DNA of 64,000 nucleotides from NCBI GenBank assembly GCA_032718475.1, contig JAUCBJ010008261.1, forward strand, positions 55,372 through 119,371, read 5' to 3'. The position numbers and the translations under genes are program-made. The DNA comes from Nemertoderma westbladi. Its lineage: Eukaryota > Xenacoelomorpha > Nemertodermatida > Nemertodermatidae. Under the pieces are notes generated by a model. It saw only the letters and a program-made list of their open reading frames with translations. It made no database searches and had not been told where the DNA came from. This document shows, piece by piece, positions 44,627 through 55,344 of this stretch. How positions within the stretch are numbered: position 1 is the first letter of the stretch; every line of letters starts with the position of its first letter.

Positions 44627-45560
44627 TACGATTTTGACATGCTAATAACTTTGTCGGATTTAAAGCTGCCAAGTTGAAAATTTGTAGGTATCAATATGAG
44701 CAAAAGTTGAGATTTTTGAGAGACTTTCAGACACCATCAGTGCAATGGTCTCCCGCTAGAGGGCCACATGTCTAAACATTAAATGCCCTCCCATTTCTTT
44801 GCTTTTAATCCGTTTAAGCTGAAACTTGGCAGATATGTATTAGACCATTAGCTGTGATTTTCAAAGGAGCGAATCCATCTGCAGTTCTCCAGTCTGCCGC
44901 TAGAGGGCCAAAGGTCTGAAAGTGAAATCGTTGTCGTCGTTACGATTTTGACATGCTAATAACTTTGTCGGATTTAAAGCTGCCAAGTTGAAAATTTGTA
45001 GGTATCAATATGAGCTAAAGTTGAGATTTTTGAGAGACTTTCAGACACCATCAGTGCAATGGTCTCCCGCTAGAGGGCCACATGTCTAAACATTAAATGC
45101 CCTCCCATTTCTTTGCTTTTAATCCGTTTAAGCTGAAACTTGGCAGATATGTATTAGACCATTAGCTGTGACTTTCAAAGGAGGCGAATCCATCTGCAGT
45201 TCTCCAGTCTGCCGTTAGAGGGCCAAATGTCTGAAAGTGAAATCGTTGTCGTCGTTATGATATTGACATGCTTATAACTTTGTCGAATTTAAAGCTGCCA
45301 AGTTGAAAATTTGTTTTGTTGAAAATCAGTTCAACAGTCACCCGCTATAGGACTACTTTATGCCTGAAAGTGAATAGATTCTCCCGTCTCATTGATTTTA
45401 ATCAGTTTAAGCTGAATCTTGCCATATATTCTGGACCACATGCTGCGTCTTTGTGGGGGGGGGGGGGGGGGGGGAGATTTAATCGGTCTGCCGCTATACG
45501 ACGAAATTTCTGAAAGTGAGATCCGTCTCTCATTTCGTTATCCGTTATTCAAGATGAAAC
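44627..45560. repeat. Tandem repeat, period about 314 bases, three units
   Basis: Units start at 44627, 44941 and 45256 with 'tacgattttgacatgctaat' or close variants. The first two are almost identical ('gtctcccgctagagggcca', 'ctgcagttctccagtctgcc'); the third diverges after ~60 bases and holds a 20-G run (45455-45474). Lies in the 3' part of the hAT-like element after its gene. Non-coding. Confidence 0.8.
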
Positions 45561-45800
45561 TTGGCCGATGTACGTATGTACTATTCATCCATAGGCTGTG
45601 TCTTTGTGGGGCTGGAGACCCTAATCCATCTTCAGTTCTCACTATACCGCTAGAGTCAGAAATGTCTGAATAGAAATGAAAGAGGTAAAAAGTGATTAGG
45701 CGAAATCTGCTTAAAATTTGCTAATACAGTAATACTTTCGAATTAGTACTTAAATTAAATTTAAGTCACGTGCTGCGCGAAGGCCCCACTTCGTGTAAAA

Positions 45801-47944
45801 CTATACAATGTAATCGATCTTGGAGTCAAATTTGGGTCTTTGGTCCCGGGCATCAATTCGTGACTTTATCAGTTGATCTCTCTTAACCTTACCAACGACT
45901 TGTTGAGAAGCCTCTGTGACAACCCGTACCATACGCTCAACTAACTGCTGATGACAGGGATATCCAATTGGTAATGGGACGAGTTCAGGTTGATTGGTAA
46001 GTTGTGTGAGGATCTCATTCGATATATTTGAAAGTATTGGCGGCTCAGTCACAGTCAGATTTGGATCCCACCACTTCACAAGACTAGTGTAGTCGTCTGC
46101 TTCAAGGTTAAGTTCTGGTGTAACAAAGCAACGAACAGAATCGAGCTTGTGTTTCTCCCGAGCCTTTAGAATGCGTCGCACAGCTAATTCACGAATAACA
46201 GGACTGGGGTCGTATACCATAGCAAGTAATATATTCTCGGGGTGAGCAAAAAAGCAGTTCCGCTTTAATACTTTATCCACAGTTTCTTTCTGAACTCCAG
46301 TAAGATATCAGCTCCACTTCACAAGGGAGAAGAAATTGCTTGGCCCTTGCTGAAGGTGATGCTCCCGTTTTATCAGAAACCACATGGGAGAATACACCAA
46401 TTAGATGAATGTTGTTAGATCCACTAGTTCTCTCGATGGGTTGTCAACGCTCACATATAGTCGGCAAATACGATTAGCAGTGGTAACCCATCGTGAATGC
46501 GCCATTCTACCAGGCTCTAAGATGGAGGTGTCACCACTGCACTGTCCTGTAGAGATTGCTAAGGTTATATGATACAGATACTTCTGATCTGCACTGAGCG
46601 AATTTATTACATTCTCATCTAGAACCAGAAAGTTGGGAGAAGGAATGGGAGTATATGAAACAACTGGTTTATCAATCAGGGAACCTTTTATTTGAGTGCC
46701 AATTGGTCCTTTGAAAGCGCTTGGACCTTCCGTTGGACCATCTAACTGACTAAAGATATGGCGGAGTGGCAACTCATTAATATGCAAAAGACATACCATC
46801 CATTGCACTGGTGACATCTTCTCTTCTTCAATCAGTCGAATTATGCCTCCAACTCGACCCGTATTTACATTTGTTCCGTCACACCCGATGACAAGTATAC
46901 CACTTATATCCAAATTATTCGCCTCAAAGAAATCAAAGAAGGATCCTGCAATGTCAACAGCTTTTCCCGACTTTGGACAAACATGTCCTAAATACTTACC
47001 AACAGGTTCTTCCACCAGAACATAGTGTTCCTCAACACGAAGCTTGACAAAATTTTGTGATTGCTCATGTTTAACTAGTGTACTATTTTTTCTACCATCG
47101 AAATAAATCCCATGAATTGGACTATATGATCGATCCAGGTTACCAAGATTCTCTCGCCTTTTCTCCGTAATATGGCTAATCTTGTTTTTATCAACAATCT
47201 CACTGGAACTATAATCCAATGTAGCATCCTGGAGAGTGGCAGTTACTACTGCTGCTACAGCACGATTTGATAATCCATATCTATCGGCTTCACGGGCTAC
47301 CAGGGGGAACTTGCTATCTGGGTACCGGTACCAGTAATTTGGCTTCCACTTGATATCCCAGAAGTTCCAGGTTGGGGGTTTGATAGTCCATCATCGACTG
47401 CCATTGTATCAGTAAGGATTTCACTAACACGCTTCGCTTCTTTTTCCTCCCTCTCAATAAATTGCTGCTGCCGATCCACACACTTCTGAATTGCTAAGGA
47501 TTCTTTCCGGTCAATACCACCGATGAACATTCGTCTCATTCCACGTTGATCTTCAAGAAATGGCCGTTCAATTTCTGGAATCAGTTCGCCAGAAACATCG
47601 AACATACATATTAAACGGCTATTACATTCTTCTACCCGATCAATGAAATATGGCTTTGATCTACGCTGATGAGGAACCTTATCAATATCACGGATCTTAT
47701 CACTGTCATTTAATATTTTCCAAATAATTCCTTCCTTTGTTATTGTAGGGATTGATGATTTAGTATAAAGAGCTATAATATCCTGAGCTACAGCTTCTGC
47801 AAGCTCACGCCGTGACGGGTGACTTTCACTTTTTTTTAGCCGAACATATTCAAAATGCCGTAATTCATCACCAAGAGTTGGTAGCTGATTACAAGGCAGT
47901 TCAGTTGGATGACCACATAAACTAGCTTTAGATCGCAATGCCAT
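45801..47944 (-). pseudogene. hAT-like transposase-type gene, frameshifted
   Basis: Three open segments in order: 47944-47297, 47219-46401 and 46280-45801, together about 700 codons. I recognise the family as an uncharacterised one of invertebrates, not by name. Likely RNase H-fold motifs: GIYFDGRKNSTL, LVIGCDGTNVNTG (possible first Asp), PVQWMVCLLHINELPLRHIF (a CxxH block as in hAT proteins) and GRMAHSRWVTTANRICRLYV (like the hAT RW block). Upstream is a basic region with RRELAEAVAQDI. Frames change near 47310 and twice at 46300-46400. It is the only gene in an element with 8-base target duplications, so it is probably its transposase. Confidence 0.7.
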
Positions 47945-48495
47945 TCTAATTTTTTCAACTTTAATATAATACCGGTAATTAATTGTGATTATTTTCCTTA
48001 CAACTGTTAAGTAGCTTTAAGTAGCAGCGGATTTATCCACGATTGTAACCGTTTGATACATGTAATAGCAATAGGCCTACCGGTATTTGAAATGATGAAT
48101 ATAGCTTTGTACGTCACATCACCAAAAAGTCAAGATGCTGAAAGTAAGACTAAATCATTTTTGAATTTCCCACCCAGATAAGCTCTTCACTCAGTACAAA
48201 TTGTCGTCCAATAAAATGTCGTCCAGGCAACTGGGGATGTTGGAAACGTTACTAATCGTGTTTGTGGTCAAGAAACCAAATTCTGAGCACATAAACATAA
48301 TATTCTTTAAAATTAGTCGATAATTTATTTAATGAAAAAACCGCTCGCTAGCCACAATATGTGACCTGTTGGAGGACCCCCAAGGGGTGCTTCATTTTAT
48401 TCAATTTTTGGTATTTTTCCATCTCACTCCAAGCCTCCTCACTGGTACAACTTGTGGAGCAATTGCATAACTTTTCCATTTTATGACCCACCCTA

Positions 48496-49542
48496 ATACC
48501 CAGCAAGCAGATAATAGTAAGCTATGGCAGTGAAAAAAATCCTTGTGAATCGAATTTTTTATAATAATCATCCACAGGAAATTGTATTCTCTCTCAGGAA
48601 ATGGCGATTCATATCTTCAGATTACAATGTGAATTCTGTCTTCTTATTTACGCATGATTCTGATTATTAGATTACAAGGTCATAACAGATCTACTTTTCT
48701 GACAACCAGAGGAAAACAAGGTAGGCGTTCCCATGGACGACTGGTTATGACATTTATAGACCAACTTGAAAGGCATACTGACTGCACTAAATTTGTAGTA
48801 TTTTATTTCTGAAATGACTGTCTACTTAGTAAAGAGTAGGAGGTACCGTTGGAAACATTAGAAACCGTGAGAAACTTAACAGACTCATTTATCTTGGCAA
48901 TCTGGGTACTTATCAGGAATGGGTGTGATTGCAGAGTGTTGCTACGAAGTGTCAGCTATCCATCCGGTTAATACCGAATATAAAATTATATACACAGCGA
49001 GTGAGGGATGCAAGGATAAGCTCATGAAACTATATATGACACAGTCAGCAGTGAGCGCTCACTGGAAATAATAGAATGAATACGAGTCGCGATATACTTT
49101 GGAGTATGCGTCATAGTCATTCTCTTTAAAATTCCAGTCATATTGATTGGAAGATGCATGATCAACTCTGTTGTGGGTATCATCATTATTGTTTCGGTAC
49201 ATAAGCCGGAAGAAACCACGGGATTGAGCCCAAAGCAGGACTATCTGTGTGTTGACGAATGGATAGGTATGTTTGAACTATTGTGAAGTCATGCAGCATC
49301 AATACCCATAGCAGGGTTGCAGTTGATGCTCTTGATATAAGCTTCCGACCTTTACAAACTGCTGTGCTCTGGTGTCTCGCTTGGCATTGGAATGCTGTTA
49401 ATGGGGGGAAAGTGCAATTAGTATCTCCAAGGCTTCCAGGACGTTTTAGCCAATCAACATCTGTACTCTTGGATGATCTGGGATAAATTGGGGACTTTGT
49501 ATTTATGGGTGAAAACGTCATCATTCCAGTAATAATCAATCC
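48496..49542. other. Intron of copy A with a LINE fragment
   Basis: 48504-49316 matches copy B 63190-64000. 48670-48800 is a decayed LINE C-terminus (frames of the DQLERDTE type, 'tttatagaccaacttgaaaggcatactgac'). The small frames at 49022-49539 have no domain. Confidence 0.55.
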
Positions 49543-49679
49543 TTAACCCTATTAGTACCGGGCTATAAAATGTTGTACAAACACCGGGGAGGGGGGTGTC
49601 ATATTGACCCCACCCCCTCTAAAATAAAAAAAAGAAAGACCCCACCCCTGCAAAATACATTGGAAAATATTTAAAAATG

Positions 49680-49828
49680 GGAAGCAGGACAATTCGGTCC
49701 CGGACAATTCGGTCCGGACAATTCGGTCCCGGACAATTCGGTCCCGGACAATTCGGTCCCATTAATTTTGTGTTTTGGGACCGAATTGTCCGGGACCGAA
49801 TTGTCCGGGACCGAATTGTCCTACATCC
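49680..49828. mobile_element. 149-base snap-back MITE made of 15-base repeats
   Basis: A 9-base target duplication TTAAAAATG (49671-49679 and 49829-49837); the empty site is seen once, in the homologous element at about 59025. Tips GGAAGCAGGACAATTCGG and GGATGTAGGACAATTCGG are inverted. The inside is five direct units of GGACAATTCGGTCCC, a short spacer with 'attaattttgtgttt', then three inverted units. The whole can fold into one long hairpin. A 9-base duplication suggests mobilisation by a Mutator-like transposase. Confidence 0.85.
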
Positions 49829-50282
49829 TTAAAAATGATATGATTACTATAAATGGCTGTTTAGTCCTCTCTGCATAGGAAAAAAAAAACGAAAAAAACA
49901 AGTAACCAGCACTTTTCAGTTAGAACACAAAATTTTTAATTCACTTATACGATGCTACAAATTCACTTTTTCAGGCTTTCTAGGGCGCTGATTCTAATGG
50001 AATACATTTCTAATATGCCAGATCATTGCTACTTGTATTTTCCGGCGTAATTTGGCAAATTTTGGTGCTAGCACCAAATTTCGTACCCATCACGAAAAAG
50101 TACAAGTTTGCGATGTCCAGTGCTGTTTTTATTGATTCCATCGGATTCAGGACCCTCATAAACCCGTATAACGCAAGAAACAAGGTGATACTATCTACTG
50201 ATCAATTTACTTATTTTCAAAAATTTGGTGCTGGCACAACTATTTTCACTCACCGGCGAAAAATACAAGTTTGATAACTCTT

Positions 50283-50558
50283 ATGAAATTTTTACTGATT
50301 CCATTGAATTCAGAACCCTCACAAACCCGTAGAACGCAAGAAACAAGGTGACACAATCAATTGATATATTTGATGGTTTTCAAAATTTGGTAGTAGTAGT
50401 AGTATCGGCATGCCCTTAAAATGAAATTTTTACTGATTCCATTGAATTCAGAACCCTCACAAACCCGTAGAACGCAAGAAACAAGGTGACACAATCAATT
50501 GATATATTTGATGGTTTTCAAAATTTGGTAGTAGTAGTAGTATCGGCATGTCCTTAAT
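50283..50558. repeat. Tandem duplication, two units of 138 bases
   Basis: 'atgaaatttttactgattcc' occurs at 50283 and again at 50421. Each unit runs through TTAA-element sequence into the 'agtagtagtagtatcggcatg' tail of the LINE derivative, so the duplication took place after that insertion. Confidence 0.85.
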
Positions 50559-51386
50559 CAGAACCTCATCAGTCTGTCCAGTCTTCTTTCGGTGCTCTTG
50601 AACACCCACTGCGCTAAGAGAAAGCTTATCTGCCAAGGCAGTCAGCTCACCTTGTCGCATTGGGGACCCGAGTGTTAGGGTGTTTACTGAGGCTAGTCTA
50701 GTGACTTGCCTCAGATTCACCAATGGCTTTGTTGGTCGGGGGGGAACATGAGAGTAGCCTCCAACTCCAGAATCCTTCTCCCCCTCACAATCTGGCCTCC
50801 CTGGTGACCCAGGGTTTGGGCCAGAAAGGTCATCAGGAAAGGGACTCAAAGAATTGTTGTCTTCTCTCTCTCCAGTAGGGGGTGATACAGGCAGCCAGTC
50901 AGGAGATAACTGACGCCTGTGAGGCCGATTGTGTCCGGTAATTCCACTGGCCGGACCTCCGCATTACTAATGTAATCCATAGTGGGGGGTTGGGGGTGCT
51001 TTTTTTTGCCGAGTCAGCTCTCGGGGCAAATACCACACCCTGGTTTGCCGTTCCACAGGGTGGGTGTCGCAGTGGAGTCAGATATGAGGCCCATCACCCA
51101 TATCTACTCTGGCGCACATGACCCACCATTGGCTGTGCAGCTCATCTGCTGGATCATGCCCTGTACCCCTGCTGCCAGGTGCAGGTCGCAGTGAAGTGTA
51201 CTCAGAGTGGACATGAGAACACTCTACTCCTGACCAGCCATTGGTAGATCACCATCTGCCTGGCCAGGCCATATACCCCTGCAGCCAAGTATATGGGTCC
51301 TTATTCCAGGACCAACGGCGTCCTTATCCCAGAACGATGGGGGTCCTAGTTACAGGACCAGATTTGCCCTAGTAAGAGGGTCTATG
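50530..51386 (-). mobile_element. LINE derivative: 5' end fused to 3' tail
   Basis: Minus strand. It begins at 51386 with the same 5' sequence as the LINE at 6740, runs ~830 bases to 'ttaaggacatg' in the endonuclease, and then joins straight to CATGCCGAT plus ACT repeats, the 3' end of the same family (compare 52784-52810). The inside of the element is missing. It codes SPMRQGELTALADKLSLSAV, the endonuclease start that is deleted in the copy at 6206. A SINE-sized non-autonomous form. Confidence 0.75.
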
Positions 51387-52097
51387 CTAGCACCACATTT
51401 TGCACCCACTTCCGAAAAATACAAGTTTGAGATGTCTAGTTCTATAATTATATATTCCATTGAATTCAGAACAGCCATAAACCTCTAACGCAAGAAATAA
51501 ATTGTCACAAGCAATTTTATCTATTGAATGGATTTTCAAAATTTCGTGCTAGCACCAAAATTTTCACACAACACCGAAAAATACATGTTTGATACGCTTG
51601 GTGCAACTCGTATATATTCCATCGAAACCAGAACCCAAAAATCCCCAATTGCGTAAAAAACAAGTTTCAAACAATTAATTTACAACATAGACATATTTGA
51701 AAATTTGGTGCTGGCATCAAAATTTGGCACCCGCCGAAAAAAACAAGTTTGAAATTTCTAAATTAATTTATATGAATTCCACCCAATTGCTAACATCAAA
51801 AAACAGGTGTAAATCAAAAATAGAGATGTTACAAATCATATTTAATGAAATGCAATTTTCAAAAAACGTCTCAAAAAAAGTGCCAAAAGTAGGGTTAAAA
51901 AATGGTGCTTTAATTCGAAAACTACCCAATATTTTTGTAAACGGTTTTTACTACTAGGAAGACAATAGATTTTTAGGAAAAGTCATAAAATTTCAGATTC
52001 CCAACTGCGTTTGTTTCAGAATTATTATAAAAAAACCACGGGGGGGGGGGGGGGGTCATAATGACCCCCCCCCCCCCCCCGGGATTAATAGGGTTAA

Positions 52098-52329
52098 CCA
52101 TAATTCTACCAAATTTTTGATTATGATAATCTTTATAGTATCCATGGTATGGACTGCGTTAATTTCCAGTTACAATGTTAGTTTCATAAGATGGTCCTGT
52201 TCTTTTCCAAACAAGGACCGTGCAAGATCTGCACCAATTAAAGTACCCATACTCCCTGTGTCCATAACAGGTTGTTATAATAGTAGTATAACATAATAGG
52301 TTGCTTTTCAGAATTAATCGGAAAATTAA
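52098..52329. other. Intron sequence, no gene seen
   Basis: Short unclassified stretch between the TTAA element and a LINE fragment. Confidence 0.5.
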
Positions 52330-52810
52330 GGTCCAATTATTTAGAACAGCAGAAGTTCCAGTACTCTTCCATGGGAGTCCATGCTGGGCTCTTACTGCTG
52401 AGGACACCAAATCTCTGGATGGCTAGAATGCTACGCCGAGTTCACTGTTTCAAGTACAATGCACACATCTCCAACCAGACACAATATAACATTGAAGGTT
52501 TCTCATTTGTTCCCCAAAGCTTGACACTAGAACAAAGCTGCCTATGCTTTGCAGGACATTGCTTGCGCCATGAGGACCAGCCAGTGCATAATCTTCTTGG
52601 GCTTTGGCAGCCTCATGGAGTGAATAAACATGGTGGACAGCCCATGACATTCTTGAGATGAAGCTTAAAGGACACTGGCCTTCAAGATGCGGATGATCTA
52701 GCAAATGTCATGGGTGATAGCGAGCTGTGGTGGCGCAATTTTGTCGACAAACCGGCACAGCATTCTTAAAAATGCAGCTGCAATGCAGCATGCCGATCCT
52801 AGTAGTAGTA
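52330..52810 (+). pseudogene. RTE-like LINE C-terminal fragment with (TAG)n tail
   Basis: 96 open codons (52371-52661): ARMLRRVHCFKYNAHISNQT, FVPQSLTLEQSCLCFAGHC, HEDQPVHN and HGVNKHGGQPMTFLR. Then MGDSELW with WRNFVDKPAQHS up to 52768, a 3' UTR 'gcagctgcaatgcagcatgccgatcc' and TAG repeats (52791-52800). A 5'-truncated copy of the family at 32985 and 53885, in the opposite direction. This is the clearest 3' end of the family. Confidence 0.75.
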
Positions 52811-53190
52811 TTGTACTAATTGTAGCTAATTGTAGCTAATTGTAGCTAATTGTGTAAGCATAGCGTTTTCTTGTTGCATTATTGTTGAAGTCTTATTATC
52901 TGAGTGATTGGCACTCTTTTCTGGGCTGATGGTCAGGAGATGTGTGCTTACTTCGTCCTCAAGTAAAATTTATAAATGTGTCCATGTCCATTGCCTGTGT
53001 TGCCTTTTGCATATCATAGCAAGTTGGTCCCATCTAGAGCCAATGGAACACGATTAGTTAACAATGACAGGAGGAGAGCCTTATTAAAGGCAAACCTTAC
53101 TGTAGCTAAGAAACAGGCATGGTGTAGTCGTACTAAATCTTTAGTTTATGCAATATTAACTATACTGTATTGAACGACCATATAATATTT
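52811..53190. other. Intron sequence, no gene seen
   Basis: A short tandem 'attgtagcta' repeated three times at 52816-52850, otherwise unclassified. Confidence 0.45.
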
Positions 53191-53353
53191 TGTCTCTTTT
53201 GGCCAATGAGACGAAATTTAAGACCTTAGCCTAACAAATTTTGTTTCATCTGACTAATGAAATGAAACTTATTACTGGCAAACTTTCTCTCATCTAGCTA
53301 ATGAGAAAAGGATTTCGACTGACGAATTATTTTCTCATATAGTCAATTAGAAA
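53191..53353. repeat. Series of four short hairpins
   Basis: Stems GTCTC/GAGAC (53192, 53208), GTTTCAT/ATGAAAC (53243, 53262), CTCAT/ATGAG (53289, 53301) and TTTCT/AGAAA (53331, 53349), spaced 42-51 bases, each with a loop ending in AAT or close to it (ggccaat, gactaat, agctaat, gtcaatt). Probably degenerate tandem repeats with a conserved hairpin. Function unknown. Confidence 0.5.
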
Positions 53354-53749
53354 CTATTTCTGACTTTAGACTAGACACAGGACTGATTTACGAGCATCAG
53401 TATAATTATATAAACGTGTACAGAGTAAATATACATACGGAAGAGATACTTGGGTCAATGTATACATGGGTGCGTATGCGACTCGTAAAATAAAGAAAAT
53501 ATTTTATTTAAAGTGATATTTGAATCGCGACTTTGGACAAGAACAACCAATATAATTATTACTTACGACGACTTAATTATATAAGTGTATACAGAGTGTT
53601 ATGCAGCAGTGTTTAAAGTATGTAAGTAGTGTATGTAGGCCTATGCGAAAGAATGCTATTAAATCAATGCTCAGTGAAAAATGAGTAACATTAGTGTGTG
53701 AGGTGTAAGAGTACTGCAAGCGATATTGAAAATTAAAATTGATTTAGGA
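53354..53749. other. Intron sequence, no gene seen
   Basis: Two similar blocks, 'attatataaacgtgtacagag' (about 53406) and 'attatataagtgtatacagag' (about 53576), suggest an old duplicated repeat. No coding. Confidence 0.4.
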
Positions 53750-53893
53750 ATGGCGAATATTGAATCTACAGGTACAGGTGATGATGAGTTCTCAATCCGT
53801 AGGGCAATTAAATGTATGTGCCGAAGAACATGGCTTAAACCCAGCTTAGAAATTCTACGAGATTGTAATACTAGGATCGGTATACTGCATTGA
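53750..53893 (+). pseudogene. Small truncated ORF, 47 codons, of unknown origin
   Basis: ATG at 53750, reading MANIESTGTGDDEFSIRRAI and then KCMCRRTWLKPSLEILRDCN until the LINE boundary at about 53884. An acidic start followed by a basic CMCRR stretch looks like protein more than chance, but it is short and no family is recognised. The LINE insertion (53885-55320) would have cut it. Confidence 0.2.
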
Positions 53894-55320
53894 AGCTGCA
53901 TTATTCAAGAAAGCTGAGCCGGCTTGTCGTCAAAATTGCGCCGCCACAACTCCCTATCACCCATAACATTTGCAAGAGCATCCGCATCTTCAAGGCCAGT
54001 GTCCTTTAAGATGCGTCTCAAGAAAGTCATGGGCTGTCCACCATGCTTATTCACTCCATGAGGCTGCCAAAGCACAAGATTATGCACTGGCTGGTCCTCA
54101 CGGCGAAAGCAATGTCCTGCAAAGCGGAAGCGACATTGTTCTAGTGTCAATCTTGGGGGAACCAATGAGACACCTCCAATGTTATATAGTGTCTGGTTGG
54201 AGATGCGTGCATTGTACTTGACACAATGAACCCGGCATAGCATTCTTGTGAATGTGCCATCCAAAGATTTGGTGTCGTCAGCAGTTAGAGCCCAGGATGG
54301 ACTCCCATAGAGGAGTACTGGAACTACTGCTGCTCTAAATAATCGGACCTCAAGTTTCCGATTAATGATCTGTGACTTACAAATCCTGGAAGCCTATTCA
54401 AGGCTGCCCATGCATTTCCCTTACGTATTCGAAGGTCCTCATCTGACTTCCGGATCCATGATACCAGGTAACAGAAGTCGTCCACATGCTCAAGCATACG
54501 ATCATTTGAGCTTATGCTCATCCGGTCAGAGACTTTCTGGGGACTTTCAAAGTTAACTGTCAAAATTTCGGTCTTTTTGGAGTTAATAAAAAGACCAACA
54601 CTAGAAGCAGCCTGTTATAATGAGCTGATGAGCCATTGGGCTCCCTCTAGTGATTCTGAGAGTACTCCTAAGTCTTCGACTTAGATTTCCTCGACTTCTG
54701 GAGCCAGTTGGTGGAGTTACCATCACCCCATCATCATTATGATGATCTAAGGACATGCGTAGAACATTGTCAACCACAATTATGAACAAGAATGGCACCT
54801 TGAGTGTCACCTTGGAGGACTCCCCATAATACTTCAAATGGTTATGTCTCACCATCAACAGTAGACACAAATGTTGTCGAACCATCGTATACTGATCTGA
54901 TTGCTGCAATAATTTCATCAGGAATCCCATATACATGAGCGAGAGACTGAATCAAAGGCCTTAAAGAAGTCAACAAAGATAACAGCCTGATGCCTGTCTT
55001 TCTTTTTTGATAACTCTTCAATTATCCTTCTAAGTGCCAAAATTGGCTCCATGGTCCCACGACCTTTACGGAACCCATTCTGATTTCCACGGAGCAGTCT
55101 CTCAATGGGATCCCTGATGCGATTTAATAGAATCCTATTGTATAGCTTTGCAGCAATCGAGATCAATGAGATTCCCCGAAAAGAACCATAGAGTGTTAGG
55201 TTTCCCTTCTTGGGAACTGGCACCAACTTATTTGTTTTCATTTCTTGTGGGACTCTTGTTGTTCGGTACATGTCTACTATGATAGGATAGATGAGCTTTA
55301 AACACTCAGGTATTTTGTGA
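53885..55320 (-). pseudogene. RTE-like LINE, 5'-truncated, RT to C-terminus
   Basis: Minus strand. RT fingers LVPVPKKGNLTLYGSFRGIS, LLRGNQNGFRKGRGTMEPIL, motif A QAVIFVDFFKAFDSVSR and PFLFIIVVDNVLRM after motif B. The YADD block is absent: the reading passes from a TGSRSRGN block to a VEDLGVLSES-like sequence where the catalytic aspartates should be. The C-terminus has SWIRKSDEDLRIRKGNAWAA, FRFAGHCFRREDQPVHN and MGDRELWRRNFDDKPAQ (open 53905-54264). The 3' end is 'ccgatcctagta'. Continues the family of 4861-6740. Frameshifts near 54930 and 54590. Confidence 0.8.
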
Positions 55321-55344
55321 TAACTACTACTGTGATAACTAAAG

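Larger units (their letters stand above)
43940..48495 (-). mobile_element. hAT-like DNA transposon with long terminal inverted repeats
   Basis: 4556 bases, present only in copy A. An 8-base target duplication ATACCCAG (43932-43939 and 48496-48503) flanks it; copy B has a single ATACCCAG. The ends are inverted repeats starting TAGGGTGGGTCATAAAATG and continuing with good similarity for about 160 bases and weaker to about 230. TAGGG-type tips and an 8-base duplication fit the hAT superfamily. Carries one transposase-like gene (45801-47944) and a tandem repeat block. Confidence 0.9.
34931..49316. repeat. Segmental duplication, copy A
   Basis: Homologous in order to 56566-64000 (copy B). The matching blocks are 34931-36465, 41499-43939 and 48504-49316; the gaps are insertions present in only one copy. 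Copy A starts at 'tacatcaaatatagaaatagg'. It holds two EGF exons and one old CR1-like LINE. Copy A specific insertions: 36466-41498 and 43940-48495. Confidence 0.9.
49547..52093. mobile_element. TTAA element (piggyBac-like, non-autonomous), with passengers
   Basis: TTAA at 49543-49546 and 52094-52097. The tips are CCCTATTAGTACCGGGC at the left and ...ATTAATAGGG at the right, an inverted repeat of the CCCTATTA type, with G/C runs and a GTCATATTGAC or GTCATAATGAC core next to them. It is the reverse-oriented homologue of 57749-59337. It carries a 149-base MITE (49680-49828), a 138-base tandem duplication (50283-50558) and a LINE derivative (50530-51386). About 205 bases near the left end are missing relative to the other copy. 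No transposase. Confidence 0.85.

Noticed and set aside
44297-44677. 126-codon ORF with Arg-rich tail
   Set aside because: The Arg run is the GTC microsatellite; the rest is non-coding transposon sequence.
49022-49539. Small ORFs conserved between copies A and B (49022-49219, 63705-63902)
   Set aside because: Similarity is due to the recent segmental duplication; no protein feature supports coding.
49686-49820. CRISPR-like array
   Set aside because: Regular 15-base repeats without spacers, in an inverted arrangement in a eukaryotic genome; explained by the MITE.
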